Source: Argopecten irradians (taxonomy: Eukaryota > Mollusca > Bivalvia > Pectinida > Pectinidae). Taken from it: a stretch of 64,000 nucleotides of DNA. The notes under the pieces are model-generated. The model did not search any database and was not told where the DNA came from. It saw only the letters and a program-made list of their open reading frames with translations. The DNA is taken from NCBI RefSeq assembly GCF_041381155.1, contig NC_091142.1:3847778-3911777 (forward strand). The letters are read 5' to 3'. This document shows positions 39,784-52,398 of the stretch, piece by piece (position 1 is the stretch's first letter; every line of letters begins with the position of its first letter). The translations under genes were made by a program, and so were the position numbers.

Positions 39784-40740
39784 CACTTATCAATATATAG
39801 ACGCTTTCTGATCACTGATGTCACTTATCTATAAATGGACACTGTCTGATTACTGATGTCACTTATGCATAGATGGACACTGTCTGATTACTGATGTCAC
39901 TTATCTATAAATGGATACTGTCTGAATTCACTGATGGTACTTATTATTATATAGACGTTTTCTGATCACCACTGTCACTTATTTATAGATGGACGCCGTT
40001 TGATTACTGATGTACCTTATTTATTGATAGGCGCTGTCTGATTACTGATGTCACTATCTATATATAGATGCTTACTGATCACTGTCTGAATTCACTGATG
40101 TCACTTATCTTTAGATAGACGCTGCCTGATCACTGATGTCACTTATCTTTAGATAGACGCTGCCTAATCACTGATGTCACTTATCTTTAGATAGACGCTG
40201 CCTAATCACTGATGTCACTTATCTTTAGATAGACGCTGCCTAATCACTGATGTCACTTATCTTTAGATAGACGCTGCCTAATCACTGATGTCACTTATCT
40301 TTAGATAGACGCTGCCTAATCACTGATGTCACTTATCTTTAGATAGACGCTGCCTAATCACTGATGTCACTTATCTTTAGATAGACGCTGCCTAATCACT
40401 GATGTCAATTATCTTTAGATAGACGCTGCCTAATCACTGATGTCACTTATCTTTAGATAGACGCTGCCTAATCACTGATGTCACTTATCTTTAGATAGAC
40501 GCTGCCTAATCACTGATGTCACTTATCTTTAGATAAACGCTGCCTGATCACTGATGTCAATTATCTTTTGATAGACCCTGCCTAATCACTGATGTCAATT
40601 ATCTTTTGATAGACCCTGCCTGATCACTGATGTAAATTATCTATAGATGAACGCTGCCGATCACCGGTGTCATTTATCTATAGATGAATGCTGCCTGATC
40701 ACTGGTGTCTCTTATCATTAGATGAATGCTGCCTGATCAC
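39784..40740. repeat. 38-bp satellite, roughly 25 copies
   Basis: Unit: CACTGATGTCACTTATCT plus TTAGATAGACGCTGCCTAAT. The centre (40093-40545) is almost perfectly homogeneous with exact 38-bp spacing; both flanks are diverged. The right edge overlaps the predicted last exon of the minus-strand GPCR gene. Confidence 0.95.
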
Positions 40741-43700
40741 TACTGCGATAGTGGTACTGTCCCCAGTAGGTAGATTTTGTTCCGGTGTTAGTGGAATTAT
40801 TGGCAGTGTTTTCTGTAAAATTAAGTAAAGAAAATAATACAAAAAATAGGAGAAAAGTACTGTCAATTATGTGTATTTCACTAAAGATTTAACTCGGCAA
40901 AGAAAGTCGTATGAGTATGAAAATCCATCGCGATTGTTTCCCGTATAATATATCGCATTTATTTATCAACTTTTAGACATAGGTTTATCTCCTATGAAAT
41001 TAGAATTGTATTAAGAAGGTATCCAAGACAACGACACTTTCTTTATCTAACTACAAGTAATTGTGTCCAGAGCTCTGTACTGTACACTAATCCTCACCTT
41101 TTTTCTATTCCTCCAGATAGTTGTACCAGTGTACAGTAACGGATTGATGGCAGCATTGATAGGCAGTACAAACACCATTACCTAGGCATAAACCGTGTCT
41201 GGGATGTCCATTCCAAAACGTGAGGCAACACCTAGGACATAATATATATACATATATCATCAGCATACGTAACAGTCGGTCAAGGTATTTGCAAAACTGA
41301 CAATAATTCTATCAAATATTAAAGTATTCATTATTCCAGTTTTTGTTTTTCAGCAAACAGTTAATTGATAGTTTGCGGTACTAAATATCAACCGATATTG
41401 CTATGGTTGAATTACCTTTTATATAATCTGGGGCGACTGAAACAAATCGAACACCTACCCATGACACCTATTGGAAACCAGCAACAGAAATCGGTCGCCA
41501 CTACAAAGAACAGAGTCCACGCTACAGTTATCTCTCTTCTCCGTTTTTGTGAAGAGGCGATGCGGGCACCACTTTTTCTCAAACTTTTGCAAATATACAT
41601 TTGACCTACTAGTATCAATAGAAATATAAAGCTGTTAAGACAGACAAACACAGCGAAGGAATACTCAGTCCCTGGCTGTTCATTTCCTCTCAGGGGCAAA
41701 GCGAGACAAACACTTGATTGCGAGTAGAATTCTTCCTTGAAGTACGACTGTACAGCGATTACAGGGATGATGGCTAGTGTCCCTGATACCATCCACAATA
41801 ACACTGACACAAATACAGACCATTTCCATGTGACGTTTCCTTGAGAAAGACGGGAGAGCGGAAACATGACTGCAATAAGTCTGTCCATCGTTACCATGAT
41901 AATCAGGAAGGTCGACATCTCGCTGGATACACTAGATAATATACCTGCCGCGGTACATAAACTACTGTTTCTCCATTTGTGGTCATGCCATGCATATTTC
42001 CCGTCGTAATGAATATCAACTACTCCTATTATCAACAGATAGATACCCATGAGCATATCCGACACAGCCAAGTTCAGCGTGAATAGAGAGTATTTTAAGT
42101 AAGTTACTTTTGTCAATGAGCAGTCGATACATTATGACGGCAAGGTTTCCACCTAAAGCACATAATCCAATTATCCAAAGACAAACTTTTAATACTGTGG
42201 AGTTTACCAAGGAATAGCATGATGAAATAGCCTCCCCTTTTGACACAGACCAGCAGACAATCCACATTGCCACAGGGGCCGATGCATTTCTCCGCAATTT
42301 GCTTCTTCAACTGTTGGAGGTCTAACACAACACATGAAAGGGACATCAGTATATAAGTTCCTTAAGTTATATAGACCCTCAAACATATGTTCCGTAACTT
42401 CTAATTGATTTCGCATGATGTTCAACTGGGAAAGATTTCCTGGAAAGCGAGGTAAATGTGTCAGTTTATTGTAAGACAAGTCTAGCATTTTAATGGCCAT
42501 TGACCAAGTAACAGATGAAACTGTTGCATTCTCAAACATATATTGGTCGTAATCGTCAACCATTTTATAGAACACTTTGTAAGGCAGAAACGATATTTCA
42601 TTGTGATGTATATGTAGATTAGTTAATGCATATAGTCCAAGAAATAGGTCAAATGGGATATTCTTTATGTGATTATTGGATAAATCGAGCTCCACCAACT
42701 GGTGCAGTCCACGGAACAGATTATTTGGAACAACTGTGATGTTATTTCTGTTCAGTAATAACAATATAATATTAGATAGTCCACCAAAAAGATCGGCCGG
42801 GAGAGTTACAATGTTGTTACCCTCTAAATTAAGAACGGTAATCCCTGATAGCCCGTGGAACGAATTATAGTGAAGAACGTTTATTTCATTGTACATTAGA
42901 AACAATTGATAAAGTTTAGTAAGCCTACAAAACACATTAGACGGAACAACGGATATCTTATTAAAGCCTAAATTTAGAATGTTCAGTTCACACAAGTCAT
43001 CAAAGACGCTGTGAAGAAGCACTGAAACATTATTACTACCCAGTGAAAGATAATAAAGATTCGATAGCCCAGAGAAAAGATCAGATGGAAGAACTGAAAT
43101 TGTATTTTTGTCTAAATAAAGATTTGTTAATTGATAAAGACCTCTAAACACATTATGAGGAAGTATAGTAATTTTGTTTTTCTGTAAGTCAAGTTTCTTC
43201 AGTTTTGAAAGACCATTGAAAATATTGGATGGGAGAACGTCTACATTACATGCAGAAATATAGAGCAACTTAAGGTTTGTCAGACCATTGAATACGTCAG
43301 ATGATATATTGGTGAACTCATTACCAGACAAAGAAATGTTTTGAAGTTTATAGAGCCCATAAAACAGGTTGCTAGGGAGGACTTGTATTCTGTTATGGGA
43401 CAGATCGAGATCAGTGACTTCCGGTATGCTAGAAAACACATTGTTAGGAAGGACGTGTATGTTGTTATGGGAAAGATCGAGATCAGTGACTTCCGGTACA
43501 CTGTTAAACACGTCTTGTGGGAGACCGGAAATATTTCTTTCGCTCAGGTCCAGCAGAACACGGAGAGGCGATGTTGAACAGGCATGGATCTCCGTACAGT
43601 TGTAAGGTTCTGAAAAATAAATCTCAGGACTTAAACTTTTTCATATTGTCGTCAATATTTAATATTAGTTGATTTATTACTTTGTTAAATACATAACCCA

Positions 43701-43979
43701 TTCAGTTTGGGTAACTTATTGATATATATATGTTTATAAGTATTAGAATGCCGTTTTTCATGATAATATGCCAGGGTCGTTATATTAAATTACCAACTCT
43801 TCAGTATCTTTTGATGCATAGATTAATAAAAAAATAAAACTATAAAATCATTAACTAGAATATGTCAGCGGACAATTTGAAGGACCTTTCACGAACAAGG
43901 AATATCGGCCAAAGTAATCCAATTAAAAAATTAATAAGCCCCTATCTCAAAATGCTACAGGCCCACTCTTATGTCTCTA

Positions 43980-46585
43980 GGCCTTTCATGGCTTGACGAG
44001 AAGTAGTTTAAATGTTTAAGGATTTTGGGGCAGGTGACTTTGAATGAAGATCAAGGTAATTTATATTCACAAAACTGGAAACCATTGATGCCAGCATGCC
44101 ACATACCTTATATGAGGTTTCTAGGCCTTCTAGAACTCCACAAGAAGTCGTTTGATGATTTTAGATTTATTTTGGTTACGGGACTATCAATTATATTAAC
44201 AAGATTGGTAGGCATTTATTTCAGCATGTTACATGCCTGATATGAGGTTTCTAGGCCTTCTAGAACTCCACAAGAAGTCGTTTGATGATTTTAGATTTAT
44301 TTTGGTTACGGGACTATCAATTATATTAACAAGATTGGTAGGCATTTATTTCAGCATGTTACATGCCTGATATTAGGTCTCTAGGCCTTCTAGAACTTCA
44401 CAAGCAGTCATCTGAAAGTTTTGGGATTTTTTGCCCCTGTGACATTAGATATAGATTAAGGTCAATTATCTTAACAAACTTGGTAGCCATTTATGTCAGC
44501 ATGCTACAGACATGTTACAGACCTAATGTTAGGTTTATAGGCGTTTCGGAAAATACAAGAAGTGATTTGAACATTTTAGGTCTTTTGAACCATATGACCT
44601 TGAATGAGGTTCATGTTCATATGAAACCTCAGACACTGCCCTACAACATACTATAAATATTTTAAACATACTATTTACTAATTAAATGACAGAGATTCCA
44701 GTTTCATCATAGGTGAAAAACCCTAATAATAGATAAATAAAATGTGCTGACATCTTTGATAATTTCAAGATTTGAGTTGATCTCCTGAACATGTCAAGAA
44801 ACAAGAGGCTCATGGGCCTTAACGGTGATTTGACTATTGGCACAATACAACACCTCAAAGAATATATATGTAGTAGTGACAACAAATTAAGGCAATACAA
44901 AAGAAGTTCAGGTTCTGATATATTTGATGAATTAGACCATGCATGAAAGTCTCTTGATCATCACCATGCTAAAAATCCAATGTCCAGTCTCTAGGCCACT
45001 TAGTTATTTACAAAAAGTCGTTGAAAGAATTTAGCCTTTTTGACCCCTGTGACTTTGAATGAATCTCAAGGTCATTCATTTGAACAAACTTGGTAGCCCT
45101 TCATCCTAGCATGCTACAGGCCAAATATCAGGTCTCTATGCCTCTTAATTATTCACAAGAATTCGTTTAAAGGATTTATCAAATTTGACCCCTGTGGCCT
45201 TGGTACATGTAGCGCTTCGCCCCAGCATACCGCAGGGCCAATATGAGTACCCTGGACATTTTGGTTCTTGAGAAGTGGTTTAAAATGTTTAGCCTTTTTT
45301 AGCATTGTGACCTTGAATGAAGGTCATGGTAATCTATTTGAGTAAAGGTGGTAGCGCTTCATCCCAGCATGCCACAGGCCCAATATCAGGTCTCTAGGCC
45401 TCTTAGTTATTCACAAGAAGTCGTGTAAAGATTTTAGCCTTTTTGACCCCTGTGACCTTGAATGGAGGTCAAGGTCATTTACATGTATTTGAACAAACTT
45501 GGCAGCTTTTCATTCCAGCACACACACACAGGCCAAATACCAGGTCTCTATGCCTCTTATTGATTCACAAGAAGTCGTTTAAAGGTTTTAGCCTATTTGA
45601 CCCATGTGATCTTGAATGCAGATCAAGGTCATTTTTTTAACAAACTTGGTAGCCCTTTGTCCCAGCATACCGCAGGCCCAATATGAGTACCTTTTGGTTC
45701 TTGAGAATAAATCGTTTAAAGAATTTAGCCTAAATGCCCCCTGTGACCTTGAATAAAAGTCAAGGTCATTTATTTGAAGAAAAAAAAACTAAGAAAATAA
45801 AGGATTTATCAAATTTGACCCCTTTGACCTTGGTACATGTAGCGCTTCGCCCCAGCATACCGCAGGGCCAATATGAGTACCCTGGACATTTTGGTTCTTG
45901 AGAAGTGGTTTAAAATGTTTAGCCTTTTTACCCCTGTGACCTTGAATAAAGGTCATGGTAATTTATTTCAGTAAACGTGGTAGCCCTTCACCCAAGCATA
46001 CAACAGGTCAATATGAGTACCCTGGGCCTTTTGGTTCTTGAGAAGTTTTTTTAAAGGTTTTAGCCTATTTGACCCCTGTGACCTTGAATGAAGGTCAAGG
46101 TCATTCACATGTATTTGAACAAAATTGATAGCTCCGCATTCTAGCATGCTACAGGTCAAATATCAGGTCTCCAAGCCTCATAATTATTCACAAGAAGTCG
46201 TTTAAAGATTTTAGCCTATTTGACCCCTGTGACCTTGAACGAAAGTCAGAGTCATCTATTTTAACACACTCTGTAACACTTAGTCCCAGCATACCGCAGG
46301 CCCAATATGAGTACCCTGGGCGTTTTGGTTCTTGAGGAGAAGTCGTTTAAAATTTTAAGGCTTTTTGCCCCTACGACCTTGAATGAAGGGCAAGGTCAAT
46401 CATTGGAACAGACTTGGAAGCCCTTCATCCCAGCATGCTACAGGCCTAATATCAGTACCCTGGACATTTCGGTTTTTGAGAAAAGTTGTTTGGATGAAAA
46501 GTATACAGAAGGCTGCTTACGGCGCACGCCGTAGGACGACGGACGATGCATGATGACAATAGGACATCCTGACCCTTCGGGCCAA
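43980..46585 (+). repeat. Array of ~135-150-bp units with GACCTTGAATGAAGGTCA cores, in the GPCR intron
   Basis: About 14 diverged units share AGAAGTCGTTTAAAG, TGACCCCTGTGACCTTGAA, GTCAAGGTCATTTATTTGAA, AACTTGGTAGCCCTTCAT and CCCAGCATGCTACAGGCC. CAGCAT landmarks lie near 44086, 44222, 44352, 44495, then from 45107 to 46428 at 118-152-bp steps (one 193-bp step). One unit is duplicated almost exactly (44100-44226 and 44230-44356). 44650-44940 is non-repeat interruption. The right end (46505-46585) is a G+C-rich terminus with ACCCTTCGGGCC that reappears at 51640. The layout resembles bivalve 'pearl'-type elements (tandem core plus defined end); that is my inference. Confidence 0.85.
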
Positions 46586-46879
46586 ACGACGCAAGAATGA
46601 TATAAATGAAGGATAAACAAAATAAATTTACCACATTCGGATTGTGTTTCCAGATCTCGACAGTCAACACAACATCGGTATTCCACAAGTTGAGGATATT
46701 TCCCTGGTGCTGGACATTTCTTGTCTTTGGTTTCTGGTTGATCTCCTGTAATCAGGTATCCAGACAACTATGGTACCAACATTAGGTATGAAGTATTTTG
46801 ACATATTCAGATCGAGACAAAGCTTTGAGCAGTATATATTCATAATTGAAATGAGTGTATCAATCGATAGATAGTTTTA

Positions 46880-47310
46880 AAGCATCTGACACAATGTTTG
46901 GGCTAATATCACGAAAGCTAGGTTAATGACAAAACGAACTGGGACAGGATACATGATGTTAATGGCAACAAGAATCGGGACAGAAGACCAGATGCTCTGG
47001 CTACTGGCGCGATGGTAAGGTTAATGACAAACATATTATGGGCGGGAGACCCGATAGTTGAAATTTTAAACCGATGACCATGGCAACTGCTAAAAGATTG
47101 GAGACACGATGTTTAACGAAATATAAGACAGTAAAAATATAGTCGAGGTAATGGCAGACGAATCCGACAGGAGATAACATGGTCAGGGTTACCACAAAAG
47201 GATTTGAGATAGTGACATGATGGTCTGACAAACGTCAAAAAAGGTCGGGCGGGAGACCTGTTGGTCGACAAACGACAGTGATCGGATCAGAGATCTTGGT
47301 GGATTTGTGA
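46880..47310. repeat. Degenerate short-period repeat in GPCR intron 1
   Basis: Phrases such as GGTTAATGACAAAC, GGGCGGGAGACCCGATAG and GGTCGGGCGGGAGACC recur with variable spacing of about 45-60 bp and much drift. It is probably an old minisatellite. Confidence 0.45.
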
Positions 47311-48927
47311 AGAAAAATTGTCAATGTTTCAAATGGTAGTATTTAACTAATAATCAAAGAGTCGCTAGTTCGACTCCAGACGCAAGTCTAAATATGTATC
47401 CCTGTATCCGCGATGTTTCCATGTGTGTGATCTATGTTAAAACGTTTCTGCTATTTACTTACATCTTAAACGTATAGCAAAAACATTTTCAACGAGAACG
47501 TAGCAATAGATACCTTGAAGTAAATCTGAATAAATTTAGAAGATCTGGTCTTTACACATATTGAATTCCAATTATCACTCAGGTAAACTTTGTGTGTTAA
47601 AAAAATCCTACCTTTAAGACATCCCTCATGAATCCTTCGTTTTACTCGTGCACCACTGGTCTCGAGTTTCATATGGAAAACATTATCTACAAAATGTTTG
47701 TCCTCGTCTGCGATCTTGTGGTGGTCATTCGGTTTGGGCACCGATATATTAGAACTGTTCCAACTCTGTGTTGATTGTTCACTCAAAACCGCTGCAATAC
47801 CCATAGTAAAAACCCACAATAGGAATGCCATGTCTGGTTTCAGATGTTTAGGTAACAGCAACGATATATTAGGTCTTGAAAATCAAAGGTATCCAACAAA
47901 ATTTTTGTGAAGTCAAAAAAAAAAAATTTTCATGGAAACTGGAGAACAATTTTTCAAAAAAGCGATGTCACAGAACAACTTACTTAAATATAAATTTTGA
48001 TACTTGAACGATATTACAGACAACTTTCAACTGTCTGGAGCGATGTGGCCAAAAATCGATAAGAAATCCCAAAAATTGAAAATATATCGTTTTCTTTTTT
48101 GCCTGGAGACTTTATCCTTGGTACTGGAATTATGTCTTAGAATAGCTATCCAAATGACTAAAGTGATCATATAACAACTTTCCAAAAGACTTAAGAATCG
48201 TCATGGAACAAGTGTCCCTGACACCGGAGCAAAGTAACACAGCAGCACTATACCTGGCGGTTAGAGAGATACCATTCGTATGTTATGATGTGAATTGGCG
48301 TGGTGAATCCTATAGACCAGTATGATATAACACAAACGAAACTCCGTTTTGGGAAATTTGAGGAATGTCACAAAGCATCTGTCATGTAATAGAGCAAATC
48401 TCCTGGAAAATGTACCGATCCCAAAGAGAACCAGACAAAATAAACATGTAGTACCATCTAGTGAATTGCTATATCCTTATTCATTTTCGATTTGTTTTAA
48501 TATAAACGATCTCACATTAACATATCAGCCGTCCAAGCTAATTAGCTTTATCAATATCTAAATGGTGTCATTTTATATTGTGATATAAAACGAATAAAGG
48601 CTTGTGACATATTAATATGATAAACAGGGTTCAATTCGTCAAGGATTTTTTGTCCGGTGTCCGATACTGATTAGTAACCAAATCCGACGGTATGATCAGT
48701 CGATCTAGTGGACCAGGATACAAATGTCAAACATTGTATTCGAAACATGCGTAAGGTCTCATCGTTGAATCATCAGCCAACCAACTGATAGTCATATTTA
48801 TTTTATTCCGAACATTTTTAAATTGCTATAAGAATTGAAAAAAAACCCTACATATTGTCACTAGACAATTTGACGGGCTTTTCACGAGAAAGGGATTATG
48901 GCTAAGGTCATTCATATTAACAATTTG

Positions 48928-49095
48928 TTTTATTAGTTAAACGTCCTATCAACAAACAATGTCATACAAGGACGTGCCAGGTTTGTTGGTGGAGAAAATC
49001 CGGAGAACCCAGATACAACACCGATCAGCGGTTTGTCCATGGCAACTGTCCCATATGGGATTCAAACTCCCGACTCAGAGGCTCAGGGGTTGAGG
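48928..49095 (-). mobile_element. SINE with CCAACAAACCTGGCACGTCC tail
   Basis: It matches the element at 62293-62466: AACGTCCTATCAACA, AGGA.GTGCCAGGTTTGTTGG, TGGGATTC.AACT. On the minus strand it starts with a tRNA-like B box (GAATCCCATATGGG context) and ends at TAAACTAATAAAACAA. Confidence 0.7.
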
Positions 49096-49199
49096 GCTGG
49101 TAGTAATATATCAGCATGTATGCGGCGTGTTGCGTGTATAAAGTATTGGAGTGTGTTTTGCGGTATATTTATGGCTTTTTTTCTTGTATAGTGGTAGCG

Positions 49200-49410
49200 C
49201 TACATATAAAACTGAAGCATGCCGCCGAAGACACCAAGCAACACACTTCACCTGGTCACATTATACTGACAACGGGCGAATCAGTCAGTCATCCGACTCC
49301 TTTTATGCTGAGCGCTAAGCAGGAGGAGCAGAAACTACCACTTAAAATCTTACTCACAGGAGCGAGCGCTCAACAAGAGACCAAATGTGAGGTAGTGTCA
49401 AGGATACGTT
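49200..49410. repeat. Probable dispersed repeat
   Basis: GAAGACACCAAGCAACACAC, CACATTATACTGACAACGGG and TGCTGAGCGCTAAGCAGGAG are phrases I associate with a common dispersed repeat in mollusc genomes, from memory only. No second copy lies in this window. It forms a 98-codon ORF (49116-49412) that I do not regard as a gene. Confidence 0.35.
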
Positions 49411-49529
49411 AGGAAGAAGAAAGTACTGAAGATAAAGAGAAAAGATAAGATCCTAAATTTAGTTGAATTCTACGATTATAGAGTAGGAACAGCAGGTACA
49501 ATTCTTACGCCCTACCTGCAGGACATAAG

Positions 49530-49655
49530 GACTTCTAAAACTTCACAAGAAGTCATTTGATGATTTTAGGATTTTTGGCCCATGTGACCTTGAATGAAGG
49601 TCAAAATTATTATATTATCAAACATGGTAGCCATTGTTGTCAGCATAGGTTTTGT
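49530..49655 (+). repeat. Solitary unit of the GPCR-intron array family
   Basis: It contains CACAAGAAGTCATTTGATG, TGTGACCTTGAATGAAGGTCA and CATGGTAGCCATTGTTGTC in the order seen in the array at 43980-46585. Confidence 0.75.
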
Positions 49656-51639
49656 TCCTTTGACCTTGAAAATTCGTATTGTTTTAACTTTGATAAAAGA
49701 TCATTACCGATTAATGTCTCATAATCAAATAGCTATTTTTTTGTGACTGTATTGTCGTAGTTGATGGCATCATTGTTATGTTTGAATGGATACATTATAA
49801 CATATTTCAAATTGAATCACCTGTCTTAAATATAATCTCTTAAATGTAAAATACATATGCTAAACAGTGTTTAAAGTTATGAAATATAAAAGCAAATGAC
49901 AATTTTTTCCAAGTCAGAACTGTATACTTAAAAAATGTTTAATTTTAACAAAAACGTATAAAAGCTTAAGCATCCCTGAGGGTGTTCAATCGACGTCACT
50001 CTCCATATGTCTAAGGAATAAACTCGTTACCAGTTGGGATATACAAGTGAAATGAAGCCAATCCTGTTAGAAGAGATATTCATTGCGCCCGTTGTGTATT
50101 TTCATTCAAAACATTTGAATATTAATATCACAGGAAAATGTTGTTTGAACGTTTTGAAATTGAATGATCTATCTTGTAATTCTCGTAATATTCTGTACGG
50201 AATTCCGTCTTTGCATATTTCAGAGTTATTTCCCTTGTTGATATGTGTCCATTATGACGTCATTATTTGGTTAGCATATTTAACGTTGTTTTCTCCAAAT
50301 AACATGACGCTATGCTCGCAAACGTATGACGTTACAATCAATACCTACCAGCAAGGGCAGATTACTCTGTAATATGCAAATACTGAATAGTTTCGCTTGA
50401 TGGAGTCTATCAACAGGTAATTAAACACAGGTTTCATGTTAAATAATTAATCAGATTCCCAATGTGCTTCTCCTGGTTCATTGCTATGTCGTTACGTAAA
50501 TGTAAATGAAATGTAACGTCGTAATGTTACAATTCTGTAGGTAACATTGAGGATTTTGATTTGAGTAGGGTAAAGTAAATTCGCGATTATTTTGACTCAA
50601 GAACATAAATTTTCAAAGCTGATTTGTAAAAGATTTATCTTTGGGATTAACACACTATGATTTCACGAAAATACAATCTAAACTTATATCTATGGTCCAG
50701 TCCAGAACACACAACATCGCTATGTTTTAATGAAAACCGCACGTGTTTTTCATTTTGTGTTGAGATACAAGAAATCAACACATTTTTCTTGCTTACCGTC
50801 TATGCTTTTGGTTGATATATTGTATGTCATAACAACACTGCGATATTTTATTTTACTTTCCAAATGGTTTATTAACGAGTAACGTTGGCATTTCGGCACT
50901 TTAAACAGATATTTTTTCGACGGAAACTTATTCTAGCAAACCAGATTATGAAATTTAGATAACCACAAAATAGAGAAATCACTAGTTCTATTATTATAAA
51001 TATTTTGTCTACATGAGGAATTTGAATGTTGATTTGATTCCTTTGAACTTGATTGATGAAGTTATCAAAACTTCTTAGGATATAAATGCACCGATGAGAA
51101 ATGGAGGGTGTTAATCCATAACAAAATATCCCATATGACAAAAATATAATATCATGTTGAGAAGTAAAGGGTTTTGTGTGTGTTGAGAAGTGCACTCTGC
51201 TCTAAGCTAAATAGTAATTGTTAAAATGAGTATTTTTTTATCGCTTTGTAATATAACTACAAATATAAAACTCTAGTTTCACAAATCTACGTTGACAAAT
51301 GTAGCAGAATAAATACACTGGTATAATGTATCTCTATTGGTATATTTTATCGCTACAGTTGCCCTTCGTTGGGCCCCAGATCTAAAGGGTAAAGTGGTGT
51401 GACAGCGTACCAGCTTATCGACATTACGAAACTGATATGTAAAAAACCAGGTGAGATATAATGTGTTTAATTTATATTTAAATGATACCATCTTACTTTT
51501 AACATGTTGAAACAAAACTGTAAACATTTCATGTGATCCAGTCAAGTAACAGCCATACAGAAACTGACATTAGGGCTTCCTATCGTAACAGGATCAATCC
51601 AATACAGACTGAGTAAGTTATTTCAAGTTTTAAGGCCTT

Positions 51640-51845
51640 CTGCCCCGAAGGGTGAGTGTGACCTATAGTCATCATGCTTCCTGTGCCGTCCGACATCCGC
51701 CGTCGCCCGTTCGTAAAAATTTCATTCAAACGACTTCTTCTCAATAACCGAAATACCCTGTGCACTGCTTTTTGACCAACAGCATGCTGGGATAAAGTGC
51801 AATCAAGTATGTTCAAATGAATGACCTTGACATTTAAAATTCTTT
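51640..51845 (-). repeat. Terminus plus one unit of the same array family, reversed
   Basis: Reverse complement shows GTCATTCATTTGAACATAC, CCCAGCATGCTGTTGG, AAGTCGTTTGAATGAAA, a CG-rich run and ACCCTTCGGGGC. This matches the right end of the array at 46470-46585, so a mobile or dispersed unit with a fixed end is implied. Confidence 0.7.
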
Positions 51846-52398
51846 AAACGAATTATTTTGAATAACAAAAAATCCTAAAGTAGGGTGACAAACTTTGATA
51901 TTATTGCAGTGTTTAAGCAAATAAATATCAAATTGATATCAATATGTTAACAAAGTGGTATGTAAACTGATATATTGTTATCAACTTAAATAGCAAAACT
52001 GCTGGTAGTAGTGCATAACTTCGATTACACAAAGGAGTGATGGGCACTCGTTCTGAACAGATTAAACCCCATGTACAGGACGCATGCTAATTTTGGAAAC
52101 CTTTTTCATAACCCACTTAGAATTATGTCAAAGTGCGTTGATATTACACCATATTTATCGCACTATGTTTGTTTGTTTTTCAAATTACGTTATTTTGGGT
52201 TTCGTTATCAGCGTCTTCTGTATACCGAAATAAACCTTTTATACACTGAGTTTGTAATCTGCCATTTGCTGTCTGCATGTTATCATACACTGGTAACTGT
52301 AACAATTACCCATATTGCGTTATGTTTCTATCACTAAGTCATATATACTCTCCAACTGCTCACTCTGTTTCCATGATAACTGTAACTATTTACAGATC

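Larger units (their letters stand above)
40699..47831 (-). pseudogene. LRR-GPCR of the relaxin-receptor/GRL101 type, frame disrupted
   Basis: Minus-strand exons: 47831-47612 (signal peptide MAFLLWVFTMGIAAVL), 46745-46632 (Cys-rich), 43609-41459, 41231-41098, 40812-40699; phases agree. The large exon has about 15 LRRs of 24 residues (LDLSHNNIHVLPNNVF), an LRR C-cap (FMCCVRPPTVEEANC), and helices 1-6. Recognisable features are the helix-1 WIIGLCALGGNLAVI, NLAVSDMLMGIYL in helix 2, MDRLIAVMFPLSR after helix 3, and WTLFFVVATDFCCWFPIG in helix 6. Exon 4 holds helix 7 (FVLPINAAINPLLYT). Related receptors bind insulin/relaxin-like peptides and couple to G proteins at the plasma membrane. Disruptions: a base missing in the C4 run 42234-42237, a base extra in the T4 run 42093-42096 (net frame restored), and TAG at 41182-41184 where helix 7 should have Trp. 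The copy looks inactive unless these are errors. Confidence 0.8.
47832..52398. other. Interval between the GPCR and thioesterase genes
   Basis: It contains only repeat relics (48928-49095, 49200-49410, 49530-49655, 51640-51845) and A+T-rich DNA. No gene is supported. The 112-codon ORF at 50034 shows no recognisable domain. The intergene promoter region of the GPCR would lie just above 47831, but I see no distinct element. Confidence 0.5.

Noticed and set aside
39784-40740. CRISPR-like regular array
   Set aside because: Units are contiguous 38-bp tandem copies without unique spacers; it is satellite DNA in an animal genome.
49116-49412. 98-codon ORF
   Set aside because: It spans the end of a SINE and a probable dispersed repeat, with no splice sites or domain.
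50034-50372. 112-codon ORF
   Set aside because: Composition is typical of A+T-rich chance frames; no signal peptide, domain or neighbouring exon supports it.
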